From positions 39,698,760 through 39,762,759 of the forward strand of contig OX365947.1 in NCBI GenBank assembly GCA_947247005.1: DNA of 64,000 bases. The letters are read 5' to 3'. Made by a program: the position numbers and the translations under genes. Origin of the DNA: Spisula solida (lineage: Eukaryota; Mollusca; Bivalvia; Venerida; Mactridae). Positions 41,811 through 54,900 of this stretch are shown one piece after another. The notes beneath the pieces are model-generated. The model was not told the origin of the DNA and did no database searches. It saw only the letters and a program-made list of their open reading frames with translations. The stretch's first letter is position 1. Each line of letters begins with the position of its first letter.

Positions 41811-43900
41811 ACTGAATCTTTTACTTTATACAAACATTGTGTATTGTGGACTGTTGTTTAACAGTCAGTGCTATATCTCATGTTGCCATTAGATGGATTA
41901 TTTTTGTAGAAAAAAATGCATATACATTCATGCCAGATTTTCTGCATCATGTGTCAGTCTCATGCATTTTAGACTCTATTACGCACAAATTGAAAAAATC
42001 TCAAATATTTCTTTGAAATACTGTAGCCTGACATTTGTTGTTAACATTATGAAAATGATCGCAGTTATTCATATTTATGAGTTATCTGCCCTTGTTACTC
42101 TTAAAATTTTCACTCACAGATGAGCAAGTTTACTATCAAAACGAGAAAGTCGAGCGTCCAGCACTCGTAGGCGGTGCTCTTGTTGAGGTTTGGGTTTGCT
42201 GTTAGTAATAGTAATAGGAAATGATGATTCATACTAACTGAGATTTAATTAACGATACAAGGTTGTAAAAAGTTGTGCCAATTTTTTCTATTTCTTGTTA
42301 TTGATTATTAATGCTTGCATAGTTATGCTATGAAATTTTTGTATTCCAAGTTATTTAACAAACAAAGCTGTTTGGATTTTGATACTATCATGTTTTGTTG
42401 TATCTTATTCCATACAGCCATTTGTTTTTTAGATCCTTTATGCTAACACCGTTACTTATTGTATTATTTTGATGATGTTTTTTTTATAATCAAACTGAAA
42501 TTTTACATTGTTTACAAATAAAGGAAGAGGTAATATTCTAACTAGCATCTCTTCTCTCATAACCTCATGGCAACAGATACATCAGTAATGAGGTGTCAAG
42601 AGTGATATATGTTGTAAAAACTGGTTTACTCTGTTGACTAGGTTGTGCAATATGCCAGTCTTCGGACCTACCCTAGATTTAGTACAGCGGTAAATCATCT
42701 ATATTAATGACTTTGTGTGTGTATAACTGAACCAATCATTTATAGTTTTATTGTCGTCATCATTTTCAGAGGATTGCGGAAAGATGATATTATTCAATTT
42801 ATTGCCGATAGTAACCAATACTCAAGTAGTTTTTAGGGGCCTAATGTTGGGGGTAACAAATTAAAATCAGGGACCATGTCAGTCTCAGCTCAATTTTGAA
42901 ACACCCCTCACACTAAGTTCAATTGTTTGTAAAACACGTTTTTATTGGCTGAACGTCTCTGATTATTTTACTACTTATTTATAATAATGATGAATGTACA
43001 TCTTTAAGCACATTGAATTTATTTTCGTGGTAGAGTTTTATTGGTGGTTACTGTATATCATGATGTGATTAAGTCTGGCTAACTATAAAAGTAATTTGTT
43101 AATGATATTTTGAAATCATGTTGTTTATTGTTTTGCACATTTTGATATATTTTTGTATGAAGTGTAACTTTTATTATACATTTATTATCGAGTTGAGGTT
43201 GTTTCAAATATATTAGTGGTTGCCTTACATGTTAAACTGTAGCATAATATGATAATATTTATCTTATATTTGTGGAATCTCTTTATGCAATATACATATT
43301 TATAAACCGGCAGTAATATTATAGTTTCTTAATTATACAATGGACTATTTTCTTTATAATATATTTATTTTAGACAGGTCTGTTTATTCCATATTTGATT
43401 TGCTTTGTAAGAATCTCAATGGAATCTCATTGTTTCAAACAGGTCTTGACAAAAACATTAAGTTATAGTAAATGCATGGGTTCTTATCTCTGTCACACAA
43501 GAATTGAATTCCTGTTGAGTCTCTGTGTATATAGTGAGATACAACCTTATTGCGCCAATTAGGAACGAATTATCATAGCTTTACCATGTACTGTTTGTTT
43601 TTGACCATCGACCATAATGGTCTAATTCAAAAGTGAATTGTACATACATTTTGTAGAGTTGATTGAAATAAACTTCTTCGTTTACGATTTCTTCTTCTAC
43701 ATTTAATGAACTAGAACGTTAGGAACAAACTTTAATGTACTTGAATTGTTGCATCATATTACTTGCCTAGATTTTAATATTTTACACCATTAGTAAACAA
43801 CATAGTTATAATATATATGCATACACTTTGTACTTATATTCTATATTTTTCATTGTATATTTTTGTAATATTATACAATAAAGCATATTTATGTCAAAGA
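41811..43900 (+). terminator. ACSL: ACSL 3' UTR with candidate poly(A) signals
   Basis: AATAAA hexamers occur at 42517-42522, 43667-43672 and 43877-43882. The sequence is AT-rich and non-coding, with a SINE-C tail at 42545. Which signal is used cannot be decided here. Confidence 0.5.
42545..42655 (+). repeat. SINE-C tail fragment in the ACSL 3' region
   Basis: TCTCTTCTCTCATAACCTCA-TGGCAACAGATACATCAGTA-ATGAGGTGTCAAGAGTGAT matches the 3' parts of 45505-45735 and 59290-59570. The tRNA head is missing. Confidence 0.75.
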
Positions 43901-44524
43901 TGGAACGATCTTAGTTTATTATACAATAAATGAGGACTGTCCAACTTTCCTTATATAGCTAAAAGTCACCAATGAGTCTTGTGGACCATAATGAAAATAC
44001 GTTTGCCAATTATGTTATCCACAGAAAATAAAGATGTTATTATTATAGTCTGTTCATTTTTAGCTTTTAGAATGCTTCAGTGTCCAGTCCATCAACATTT
44101 TTTTTAAATGCTAATAATCTCCTCCTAAACTACAGAATGGACTTTGACTAAAGTGCACAGGAATGATCCTTAGGTGGTCCTTTTCAAACGATCGAAGTAT
44201 CAAACATTCCGATCCACTGTAAATGTAGGTCACTGGGCCACAGGGTCAATGAAATAAAATGATTTCACTTGAAATGAAAAACACATACCGGTAATGAAGT
44301 CCCCATTGGGACCCTTGAAAACTGGTCTAAGTACTCAGATCATTTCATGTTTTAGTAGTTAAATGGACTTCTTGTATATTTTAATGAATAAATAATGAAA
44401 AAGTACAATGTTTTGTTTTGTAGAATATTTATTTTACACATTTTATGTATTCTAGACATGTAAAAGCGTAAATAGTCAATCAAGTGTGAACAAATTAATG
44501 TGATTCTCAATCCTATTACATGTA

Positions 44525-45502
44525 CAGTCAGGACTCGTTACAACGACATCCTATATACCGACAATTTCGTTATAACGACACCAAATGGTGGGACGAATTC
44601 TATACAACGTTAATCGTATCCGTTATAACGACATATTCACTTACCGACACCGACAGCAAAACAATGGGAACGAATCGAGTGTTTACACAGTAATTAATAC
44701 TCGATATACTGACACTATCAAGGGACTATTTTTCACACTTGAACTATTTATCGGCTTTACACAAAGTCGCCGTCTAAGCAAGGAGCCTACTTATGTAATT
44801 ACACATGTGAAAATCATCTTAATTGCTCTCATTATGCCGAGCATAGCCTTTATTTGCCAGTCAGCTTTCTGCTGAAATATGGCAGGCATGTGTGCCTCTA
44901 CCCGGATTTGAACCTGGGTCGCCAGATTAGACGGCAAGCGTGCTAACCATTGAGCTACAGAGGCCTTTCCTAGTGGAACCTTTCACAGTCGAATTACAGT
45001 TTGTGAAATACGGCTCACGCATTCGTAATCAAGGGAGATAAGCGAAGTCATCGTATATATTCGTATTTTAGAAATTGTACGGGTCACGAAATAAACGATG
45101 TCAGTCGAGATTTTTCGACATGATTTATTTATTCATCAATTCTTAAAGTCGATAGGGTATAATTAGTAACAAAATGAATCACCAATTTATTCTCTAGAGC
45201 GTTATATTTTATAGTTTACTGTAGTAGTATCCGGACATCTTTAAATTCGGACGCATGTTATTTGGAGCTCTCTCAAAACATTGTATTTTATTTTATGCAA
45301 TTATGATAATTTCATACTGCTGATTTTGCTGATTATGACAATTTTATGACATAATAAATTATATGTTAATCAATAATTGATTTTTATGAAACGATCTCCC
45401 AATCAAAATTCCCGTCACTAGTGAAATTCAGTATAACAACAAATTCGTTATAACGACATTTTGATCGGGAACGAACAGTGTCGTTGTATCGAGATCTGAC
45501 TG
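44525..45502. mobile_element. pogo-like TIR element, 978 bp, TA target
   Basis: Left end CAGTCAGGACTCGTTACAAC-GACA, right end (reverse complement) CAGTCAGATCTCGATACAAC-GACA, flanked by TA at 44523-44524 and 45503-45504. GTTATAACGACA recurs inside both ends. There is no transposase; a SINE-B copy sits inside. Confidence 0.85.
44845..44968 (-). repeat. SINE-B copy inside the pogo-like element
   Basis: On the minus strand GCCTCTGTAGCTCAATGGTT, GGCGACCCAGGTTCAAATCC and GGGTAGAGGCAC give a near tRNA-like cloverleaf. The acceptor ends pair (GCCTCTG with TAGAGGC), but the D stem is broken and the anticodon loop lacks a proper U33. Followed by the SINE body TGCCATATTTCAGCAGAAAG. Confidence 0.8.
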
Positions 45503-45504
45503 TA

Positions 45505-45735
45505 CCGCCTCCTCATTAGCCTAGTGGTTGAGTGGACGTCTCAGGTTTGATCCCCGGCCGCATACCAAAGACGAACTGAAAATGTTATCATAAATTCCCT
45601 TGCTAGACGCTCGGCAAAAAAGGGAAAACTGGTTTCTCTTCTCTCATATTCTCATGGCAATTGATAACATCTGGTATGAGGTGTCGAGAGTGATAAATAT
45701 AAGTTGAAAAAACTTATTTTACAATCGACGTAAAA
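45505..45735 (+). repeat. SINE-C copy 1
   Basis: Head CATTAGCCTAGTGGTTGAGT with B-box-like CAGGTTTGATCCCCGG, body CATACCAAAGACGAA, tail CTTCTCTCATATTCTCATGG...GAGGTGTCGAGAGTGAT. It abuts the TA of the pogo-like element. Confidence 0.8.
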
Positions 45736-46177
45736 TAAATTAGTATAAACTAATCTTCTCTTTGCATAATTTAGCAGTTGATTTCTTGTCTAAAGATTTA
45801 ATCCCAGCCTTCATTTCATAAGCGAAGAGTATTGAGATTGTAAACAAGGTGTTTCATAACACTAATCTAAATCTCTTTAATACACTTGTTACTATAAATA
45901 GTAACAGAAATCAGCTTATTTAAGGCTGATTATGGCCATCACGCGCTTGGTATTCACCTATCCGCCCGGGCCGCAATTTCATAATCATAATCGGACCGGT
46001 TGAACGAGCGCACGTTGGAGCCAAAATAACGTATTCCTTGTCTAAATGTATGATTTCTTTACAATCTATTTTGTTGCATCCTTAGTGTATATCTACATCA
46101 GTAATATTTACTTCACTTGTTATCCATAGATGAACAATTGTATTAAAGACTTTAATACACTTCAGATCCGGGCTGTG

Positions 46178-46262
46178 AGGTGATAATCCGCCCGGAATGA
46201 ATAATCACCCTCGTGCTGAAGCCCTTGAGGTGATTATTAATTTTCCGGGCTGATTATCACCT
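46178..46262. repeat. palindromic GC-rich cruciform block
   Basis: GAGGTGATAATCCGCCCGGAA and TTCCGGGCTGATTATCACCTC are near-perfect inverted repeats about 85 bp end to end. A second, inner pair (AATAATCACCCTC / GAGGTGATTATT) sits inside. Probably part of a decayed TIR element between about 45885 and 46295. Confidence 0.75.
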
Positions 46263-46299
46263 CCCTGCCCGGCTGTGTCGTGTATTAACCTCTAAATAA

Positions 46300-48641
46300 T
46301 ATACTCAAGAAGCATGTAATATATTTATATATATTGGTCAAGGACCGCGTTAATTTGTTTGCACTATACATTAACAATATACTAGTATGGTGTATCAAAT
46401 TGATGCACAAATCAGCATAAGGCAAGAACATACAGATTATGAATTTTAACATTTGACTACATATTGACCAATCAAGATGCTTTTGACAAACTGAATATTG
46501 TTCAGCATTGAAAGCAGTCTCCATCACAATTTGTGAAAGAAAATGTATTGTATGTATGTTTGTTTTATCTCACCGGCGCATAGAGCACATGTTAAATCCT
46601 TGAAAATGTTGCATTATTGCATCAGGTAATTTTGTGGTTTTGAGATCAGGCAATTCTTAGGAAATTCCTTGGATTACTTCCCTAAGGAAGTTTTTAAGAA
46701 AGTGGTTACTGTTAGCTTTGTGATCACCATATATCTGTTGTCCTTTGTTGTCACAATTAGGGCTCTAAAGAAATGGTTCCTCCATGCTCATCTACATTTT
46801 GACTAGTATGTTCTTCTAGTGGTTATTATAGAACATGTATTGTGATTGGTCCATACCTCTGGTACAATGTATGAAATGACCAATGAAAATGCTGTATTTG
46901 ATACAACCCAAAATTTGAACTAAATAATTGTAAGGGATAAAAATATATCATTATTTGTGCATGTTTCAAAGATGACAGACAGAAAAACAAGTATAGATAA
47001 ACTTACATTTTAAAATAAAAAATTAAAAGCATATAAAGTACAAACAGTTGCATGTGCAATTACATGTATAACATTTCTATGTTCTGGACTTAACTTTTAG
47101 TAAGCCAGGAATTTAAATTAAGATTATATACAAACATTTATAGCACAATAAATATTATACCTCATATATTTATAGTGCTCCCAGGATAATGTGATGTTTA
47201 CAAACATGAATCGGTTGTGTCCACTGTTGCAAAACAGGTTTTACAAATAACTGAAGGAAACAGATATGGTCAGTTTTGTACTAAAAACATCACTGATAAT
47301 TCGAGGACATCTGATTAATCTAGCGTAAATTGCCGAATATTCCAAATTTTCCCGACTCTCATTATCATGGGTGCACTATAGCACTTTTATTATGCCAATA
47401 CAAGTTCAAAAGAACTTTAAAATCACAGTTAAGGCAAGGTTAAAACAATTTGAAATGGATAAAAACATGCCAGTCAAAATAACATGATTAGACCATACAT
47501 GTGGATAAAAATACAGTGAAAAACAATGAAATTCAATATCAGTTTTCTATATGCAAATGATTAATTAAATGAGCCAAAATGCGCAATACATGATTTATTA
47601 CATAGTTGTTATTCTCAATCAACTCCTGGGTCAGATGTGGCGCCGCCACCATGAGCCAATAGGGCAACAACAGATGACAGCGACACCCAGACTGCTGTCA
47701 TCCGTTAATAAAATACGCATCTTGGTACTGCTTATGATAATCTTAAAGTGATGCTCAAATTAAAACCCTTTGTAATTCATTAACTGATTCAAATTGTGGT
47801 AAAGGGGGTCTGTAATATTAATAACGTTTCAGTTAATACATCATTCAAACTTTATATGTTTCTATTGTGTATTTGTAAAAAATTATGAAGAATTTGAGTA
47901 TCTTTATACAACTGATGTAAGGGCTTTGATAAAGCAGAATACTGGTGTGACAAAAAAAGAATCACATTTAAATATAATGACTAAGATAATGAGTAAAATA
48001 TAAATGAGTAAAATATAAATGGAATGTATCAGTATGGTTTGAGGAGTTTATGTGTAATGGTTTTGTTGTGGATTTCTTTTGTTTTCATGCAAAACACTGA
48101 TAACTCTATCATATATTTTTTATGATACAGTTACCTGGGACCGAGAATAGAAGTTGTTATCTTGGGTTCCTGAGTTATCTGTGATTTGAAATGGAATTAC
48201 TAGATCATCTCCATATTAACAATGCATCATTTTATACAGTCAAATATGAAAGTAATGTGCCTAGTTACGGAACATCTTTGTCATTTTCTAAAATATTTAG
48301 ATGTATTAAAAAAGGAAGACTATTACATGTTTCTAACGCTATTTAATTGTTTTAATAGGATGGATTGACATACTCCATTGCAACTTGAATAAAAGATACT
48401 GAACAATTCTTTCTTAAATTTGGATGGTTATCGAAAACTGTTAAAAAAAGACAAATGGAAACCAATTCAATATAACAAATACATGTTTAAAATGGAATGT
48501 TATCAAATACATACTGGTACATAATCTGTTCTAAGGAGCATCAAAGAACATTATAAAGGCTGGGGCCACAATATTTGTGATAAAATAATAATATGTTTTC
48601 ATAATTTAAAGCATGCACACAATTTGATTGATCATATAATA
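46300..48641 (-). other. 3' flank of the receptor gene, no coding sequence
   Basis: Follows the receptor stop codon on the minus strand. A possible poly(A) signal (TTTATT on the plus strand) lies at 47594-47599. Otherwise AT-rich with no repeat or ORF I can support. Confidence 0.4.
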
Positions 48642-48902
48642 TTACGTATAAGCAAACAAGAAACATATTTCAATAAGAAAGCATACAATAAAAAATATGA
48701 AAAATACTAAATCACAGCAATTTGCTTGATTTGTGCATTGTCTGATTGTGTTAACACTATTCTCAGTGTCTCCTGCGTCTATCATATGCTGTGTTTCTTT
48801 GGCTTCTTTATGGTCACCATTTGAATTCCTCATTTCCAAAGGTATTGATGAGTCTCTTAGGCTATCTTCTTTAACACAGCATTTACAAAATGCCAGCATA
48901 TT
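48642..48902 (-). CDS. Receptor last exon: cytoplasmic loop, TM4, stop
   Basis: 87 codons including TAA (48644-48642). Starts NMLAFCKCCVKEDSLRDSS, continues with a polar loop and ends in the hydrophobic TM4 CDLVFFIFFIVCFLIEICF. Acceptor ACATTTCAG, phase 0. Confidence 0.85.
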   Translation of the reverse strand, partial: NMLAFCKCCVKEDSLRDSSIPLEMRNSNGDHKEAKETQHMIDAGDTENSVNTIRQCTNQANCCDLVFFIFFIVCFLIEICFLFAYT

Positions 48903-51900
48903 CTGAAATGTTACAAGTACTATGTGATAGGTACAGAGCTAGTTTGTCTCCGAATATTTTTCGATCATTTTAACATAACTGTACTTGTTCTCTTGTTGAA
49001 GAACTAATGTAAATTATTTTTGGCCTTAATTTTCATTAAAAGGTTATCTAGTGAGTTCATTTGTATATCCAGGCTAGTACATGTATGTGTATCAGCAATG
49101 AGGGATGATTTGTGCAGGCAGGTAGCGGGAGGAGAAACAAACATGATTTTATTTAAGACGCTTGTTATTTTGTCCCCCATCTTTGATGAGGTGCATATTG
49201 CTTTGTGCATGTCAGTTGGTTTGTTGGTTGGTCGGTAGACCAAATGGTTTCCAATCAATAACTCAAGAACGCTTTGCCCTAGATCTTAAAACTTTACATG
49301 GAGGTTGGCAACAGTAGCAACAGTAGATGACCCCTATAGATTTTGAGGACAGTAGGTCAATGATAAAGGTCGCTGTGACCTTTAACATTAATGACTATTT
49401 GGCTGCAATGAGGGCATTCATGTTTTACAAACATCTCTTGTTTAGTAAATAAAGGGAGGTAACTACATGATGTATGATATGTGTATAGAACTTACCTTGA
49501 TTGTTGACTTAAGTGAACTGGTTTTACTACCTATGTTTGTGGCTATGGTAGACAACACTACTCCAAGGCTGGCTAATGATATACATACAATGTGCATTTT
49601 ACCTAAAGACAGAACATATTTGCATCAGAAAAATAGTTCATGTATAATTGGTTAGAAATTGTATACATGTATATTATTTGAGTAATTTTAAAAAATAATT
49701 TGAGTGATAAAATATGATTAATCTAAAAGTTTGAACTTATAATTGCTCAATAAAAGTATTGATCATTAACCAGATAAATGTCCATGTATGATGTATGTCC
49801 ATTTAAGTAAAATTTATACAGTATAAAGCAATGTCCGAATGATATGTTGCAATATCAATAATATAAATGATGCTACTAAAATGTGAGATAAAGTTTCTGC
49901 AAATTAACAAGCATCTACATGTAACATGTATCTTCATATAAAAATATAACATAATGAAGTGCAAGCTACGTACATGCATATATACTACTCATATGTTGAT
50001 AAGGGTCAAGAAATAAATATGCAAGTGAAGTCTGTGTTATGTTAACTGAACAAAACCAATTACGAAAACGTTGTGAAAATATTAAAAACAATCTTTTCAA
50101 AAAAAAATTCTAATATGTCTTAATCAATTAGCCAAATATATTCACAAGGAACAGATATTGACCCTTTTCTAATTTTGAGTATTATATACATGTATGATCT
50201 ATGTCTCGGACTGAAAATTGAAGACATGAATGACATACCTATGAATGGTAGACTAGCAGTAAATGGTATATGTAAGCACATGTTGATGAATGACAGAAAT
50301 CCACATATCACTAATAATATCCCTGAAACACAAATCAATTTAACCATTGAAAAAATATTTGTAAACAAATCTGCAAATTAAAAAACACACATACATGGAG
50401 GAACATCTAAGTAATGATTAAAAGAGGACCATATATGCACTATTGACCTTGCAGTGGAGTAGGAGCAGTTGTTTGAATGAATTGATGAGGATGGACAACG
50501 TATGACGTGTTTTTGTTGCCGAGTTTTCTCTGCTCTGCAATTACATATAAAAATAGGACAGATAAACCCTTAATTAATGTTCAGTAGAGTTCTAGTGTCA
50601 GGCCGAGGTCCTATTGTAGAACTCCTAGTCCCAAAGTTAATCTCTGAAATAGGCATGAATAATTGGTAGACTAGGAACCAGTCATCTAGAATGATTAGCA
50701 AGGGTTTCACTATTCAAATCAATACTGAAACACAATTTTCACGACTCATGATTAAAATATTACTAGAAGTTTTGTTTTAAAAGTAAAGTCTATTGACTCG
50801 GTCAGCTTTAAATTTCCTAGTGTCAAAACTAGAACTTTTGCCTAATTCAAGGGTACGTCGAATGAAAATCTGAAAAGATAAAATAACTTGCTTCGCAATT
50901 ATTGATCGATAATAAATAAATGCCATGCAGGCTAAGCTATTACCAAACAGGTGTCTGTTTTCCCGCTGGTTGGGCACGAGGAACTGGACAGGGACGAGTA
51001 GTGAGACTAACACCATTGGTAGAACCAGTATATAACACAACATGTTGGACATTCTTCTTACGGTCAAGGTGATACTCAACTGTGGGAAATCGTCGTCTGC
51101 AATATACAGAATACATCAACACAGCGACCAACCTCCGTTATTGAGTTTGTTTCAAAAATGTTTCAACGGCCAAAGGTTTCAGTGTCAATTAACACAAGAA
51201 ATCATTTTATTGTGTCCATACACTGAAGATAACTTGTAAACCGGCACTTTCTTTGCAATTTCTTTGTAAAGATATTCACAAAAATGTGCAAATAGCCATC
51301 TTCTATACCAATTTCATGTAAGACTCATATGCACTGCGCTGGGAGTCCAAGCGGAACGAGTGATTCATTTTGGCTCGTAAATCACGTCCGTATTAAAACT
51401 GACGCACAAGATTTCAATCGAATCGTTGTTAAATGCAGATAAGTAAAAACGCAAACACAAGTCATGCGCAAATTATTGATTGAAGAACGTGATAGAGCCG
51501 TTGGAATATTCCGAAACCGGTGTACGGCACCTTGGCCAGACAAGTAAGTTACCACATTGTACCTAAAATCGATTTTGTAAAATAAAACAATATTTCTTGT
51601 TTTGATCAGTTTAACACATTTTTACGAGTTTGATCTTGATGAACTATTCAACATTATGTAGGTAGGATATGTCGAATGACAATTCAATTTGTTTCATTTG
51701 AATCTAATCACAAATCTCGCAAACAAAATAAACATATGATGACATCAACAAAAGTAAACGTTGGACATTTTGCACCGTTCGAGCGTTCGTCAGTTTGTTA
51801 ATCAAATGTTAATGCAGCTATCACTTTCACTTTCAAGTGTCTGAGCTTATTATGGAGACAGAAATAAAAACAAAATGGTCAAAGAAAAGCCCAATTTAGG

Positions 51901-54900
51901 TTTAGAAAGATGATCCCATTAAATAGCATATACCCACGGCTTGCCTCACCTTGCCCATAAAACGACCATAGTTTTGGAAAAGTGCTACTAAGCATTTTTA
52001 AAAGTTAACAACCACATGTTGCTTTAAGTGAAAAACGCCATACTTGGTATCTTTTGAATTTGCGATGTTTCTAAAATGCCAATTGACCAAACATAAAAAT
52101 GATTTCCACCAAGTACATTTTACTTTTGTGTACTTCCGGCATGCTTCAATGAACTTCTGTAAATATTTTTGATGACAAAACTCCTTACTTTTAATGTCTT
52201 GATAGTCAATTATGCCAGTGTACATGTAAATCATTTTCTTTTCAGTCTTTTTAGAATATCTGACTTTTTTTCTTACAATTTGTTCCACAAGTATGCTCAT
52301 CTTTGGTATAAATGTGAACAGAACAAACCGACTTCCTATAGTTTTTTAGAAGGGGAGTATATACATAAGTGTACGACATCAAAGCTGTACGATTAATCAT
52401 AAATAAAAGCATTATGTTGGAGTTAGTACTTCGTTTTCCTTTCTATGGTGATATGGTGTTGACGTTTTTGGTATGCAGACGTTAGTCCAAGGTGTTGGTG
52501 ATGATGGGTAAATACATTTCATTATAAGGTCGACGTCAGTATAAATAAAATACCATTTAATTATGGTAATCAGACCACAGAGATCCGAAACTATCTTTAT
52601 ATGTAAAATACTGACTTGTGTGACTAAGAACATATTCAAACATGATATATCGCTGGCTTAGAATGAGAAGGTTGTAAGTGCGACTTACGCTTTCACGATG
52701 CATACATATTTAAAAACGCACCACAAGGCGCTTCTTATGAGCCTATTTTTATGAAAATCGGAACACGTCATGTTGACCAAACTGAAGTTAAAAAGCTTGT
52801 TTTTTATAAGTAAAGAGTAGTTTTTAGACAGTTGTTTTCTTAAAATATCGACGATTTTGTACATACGACCTTCTCATTTGAAGCCAGCGATATGCTCAAT
52901 TTCATGTATACATGTAAGCACTGGTGTTAAATGCCGTCTGCTGTTTGATTTATTATTATTATATAGAACCTAGGAAAATAACGTGTTTAATATAACAATG
53001 TTCTGAATGATGACTAGATCTACTTCAGTTTACATTGAACATCTGATCATCTATATTGCCTAGATAACAATAGAAGGTATGGTCTCATCTGTGAGTTAGG
53101 CGACGTGAACGTAACATCACATCTTAAAAATTTCTGCTTTAATGTAAACTCCATACTCATTTTGAGTACATGTAATATTATACATTGCTTACAAAATACG
53201 AGTTCGATTGAAGTAAAAAACAAAAGTAATTACAAAGAGAATTTTGACGGGGTATAGAGAAATAAGTTTATGAACGTAAACCGTTTCTCATTTATAAATC
53301 AAATAAATACGATTTGCTGCAGACGCCAATTAAGGTTGGATGAACTTAAAGTACATGTAAGCACACCATCTGTTATCGCACGCGACTCTTGTCTTTTCAT
53401 ATTACTAATTCACGACCAGTAAATGACTAGCCACTTTCTCGCTTTCGAGCATTTTTGTACATTATGTAATTCATTAATTAGGGCGACGTTGTTAAAATGG
53501 AGAAAATTTCTCAAGGACATACCTGGACAACATGCCATAGGCATAACCTCCAACTTGGCTTCGACTTGACCACTAGCAGACCATGAACTACTGTCTGTCT
53601 CAACCGGAAGATTGGTGACGTCATTCCACATATCTATCACAAGATCCTGACCTACAAGACAAAGAAAACAAGCACAACAATTGACACAAGGCTGATGTGA
53701 CAAGGATTAGTAGCCTTAACACTTTACATGTGAAATATGACTTTACGCCAAGCGATACGACAAATCGATGACTTAGAAGAATAAGGTCGCAAGTACAAAA
53801 CTACTACATGTATTTGGACTACCTAGCTGAAAACTACTCTTTAATTATGGCGAAACGAGATCTTTTTAACAGATTGGTCAAAATGACCTTTTCCAATTTC
53901 ATGAAAATAGGTTCATAAGACACGATTTGAGATGCAGATGGTCTTATAAGGTCCGGTAAGTAGCACGCACGACCTTATTCATCTAAGCCAGGGAATTGAT
54001 GACTCTCATTTATTTGTGCCATTGTGCAGTGTATCAAAATGAAATTACAAATGTAAAATAATAATTATACAGCATTTAAAATGACTGGAAAACTTCAGTG
54101 ATTTCGCAAGATTATTTCGATTGATATTAAAATATTTAACGAATTTATCAAACAACCCTGGCACATAACACACATCGGGAATCATGAGTGATAGTGCCAA
54201 TGTTCTGACAACATTTTGTGTCAATGTTCACTACTATACAATGGGTATACCTGTATATTTCCACGAAGTGATATTAATTTCACAATAATGTTCGTCATTT
54301 GGAAACAAGGTGTAATCCATTCTGCAAGGTGTCCGCGCGTGAACGATGCGAATCAGGTTGATACGGCCTTGATATGAACATGTTGCTGGATGATTATGTT
54401 CGTCGGCGGGATACACACTGTAAACAATAGTGTTATTATTGCAACAGTACGTTTTTTGTATGTAAATGCTATTGTATAACATGTATACTTCATGCCTATG
54501 TATTTTTTAAAATCTTCATTACGTATTTGTTCTTTGTGGTTTAGAAAGCGGTTTCAGTCCTTTCGGTTGTCAGTTAATCTCGGACATGAACTTTAGTTTA
54601 ATTTAAAACGACATCGAAATTGATACAATCAGTAACTTAGAATAATGCTGAATACTTGATAATGCCTACGTTTTGGGTATCCATTATAAAGGGTCCCATA
54701 ATTCGTCAAGCTGTTCGTATAAGTTTAAAATCTTAAGAGACAGACAACGTTTTCATATGGTATTGTTTCAGACAGCTATGTCAGGAAGCATAATTTTAGA
54801 AATTGGCACTTGCATAAATTTTCAATATTTCCCGTTTGGGCAGTTACATGTACATTTGTTTATCGGATATCCAGATTTTAAAAGTTTCCATCTGCATACC

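Noticed and set aside
44845..44968. Possible functional tRNA gene on the minus strand
   Set aside because: The acceptor and T arm look good, but the D stem is broken and the anticodon loop is irregular. The same head with the same non-tRNA body occurs elsewhere, so it is a SINE.
48998..49260. Minus-strand ORF of 84 codons as an extra receptor exon
   Set aside because: It overlaps a dispersed repeat, lacks family residues, and the TM3 and last exons already join in phase 0.
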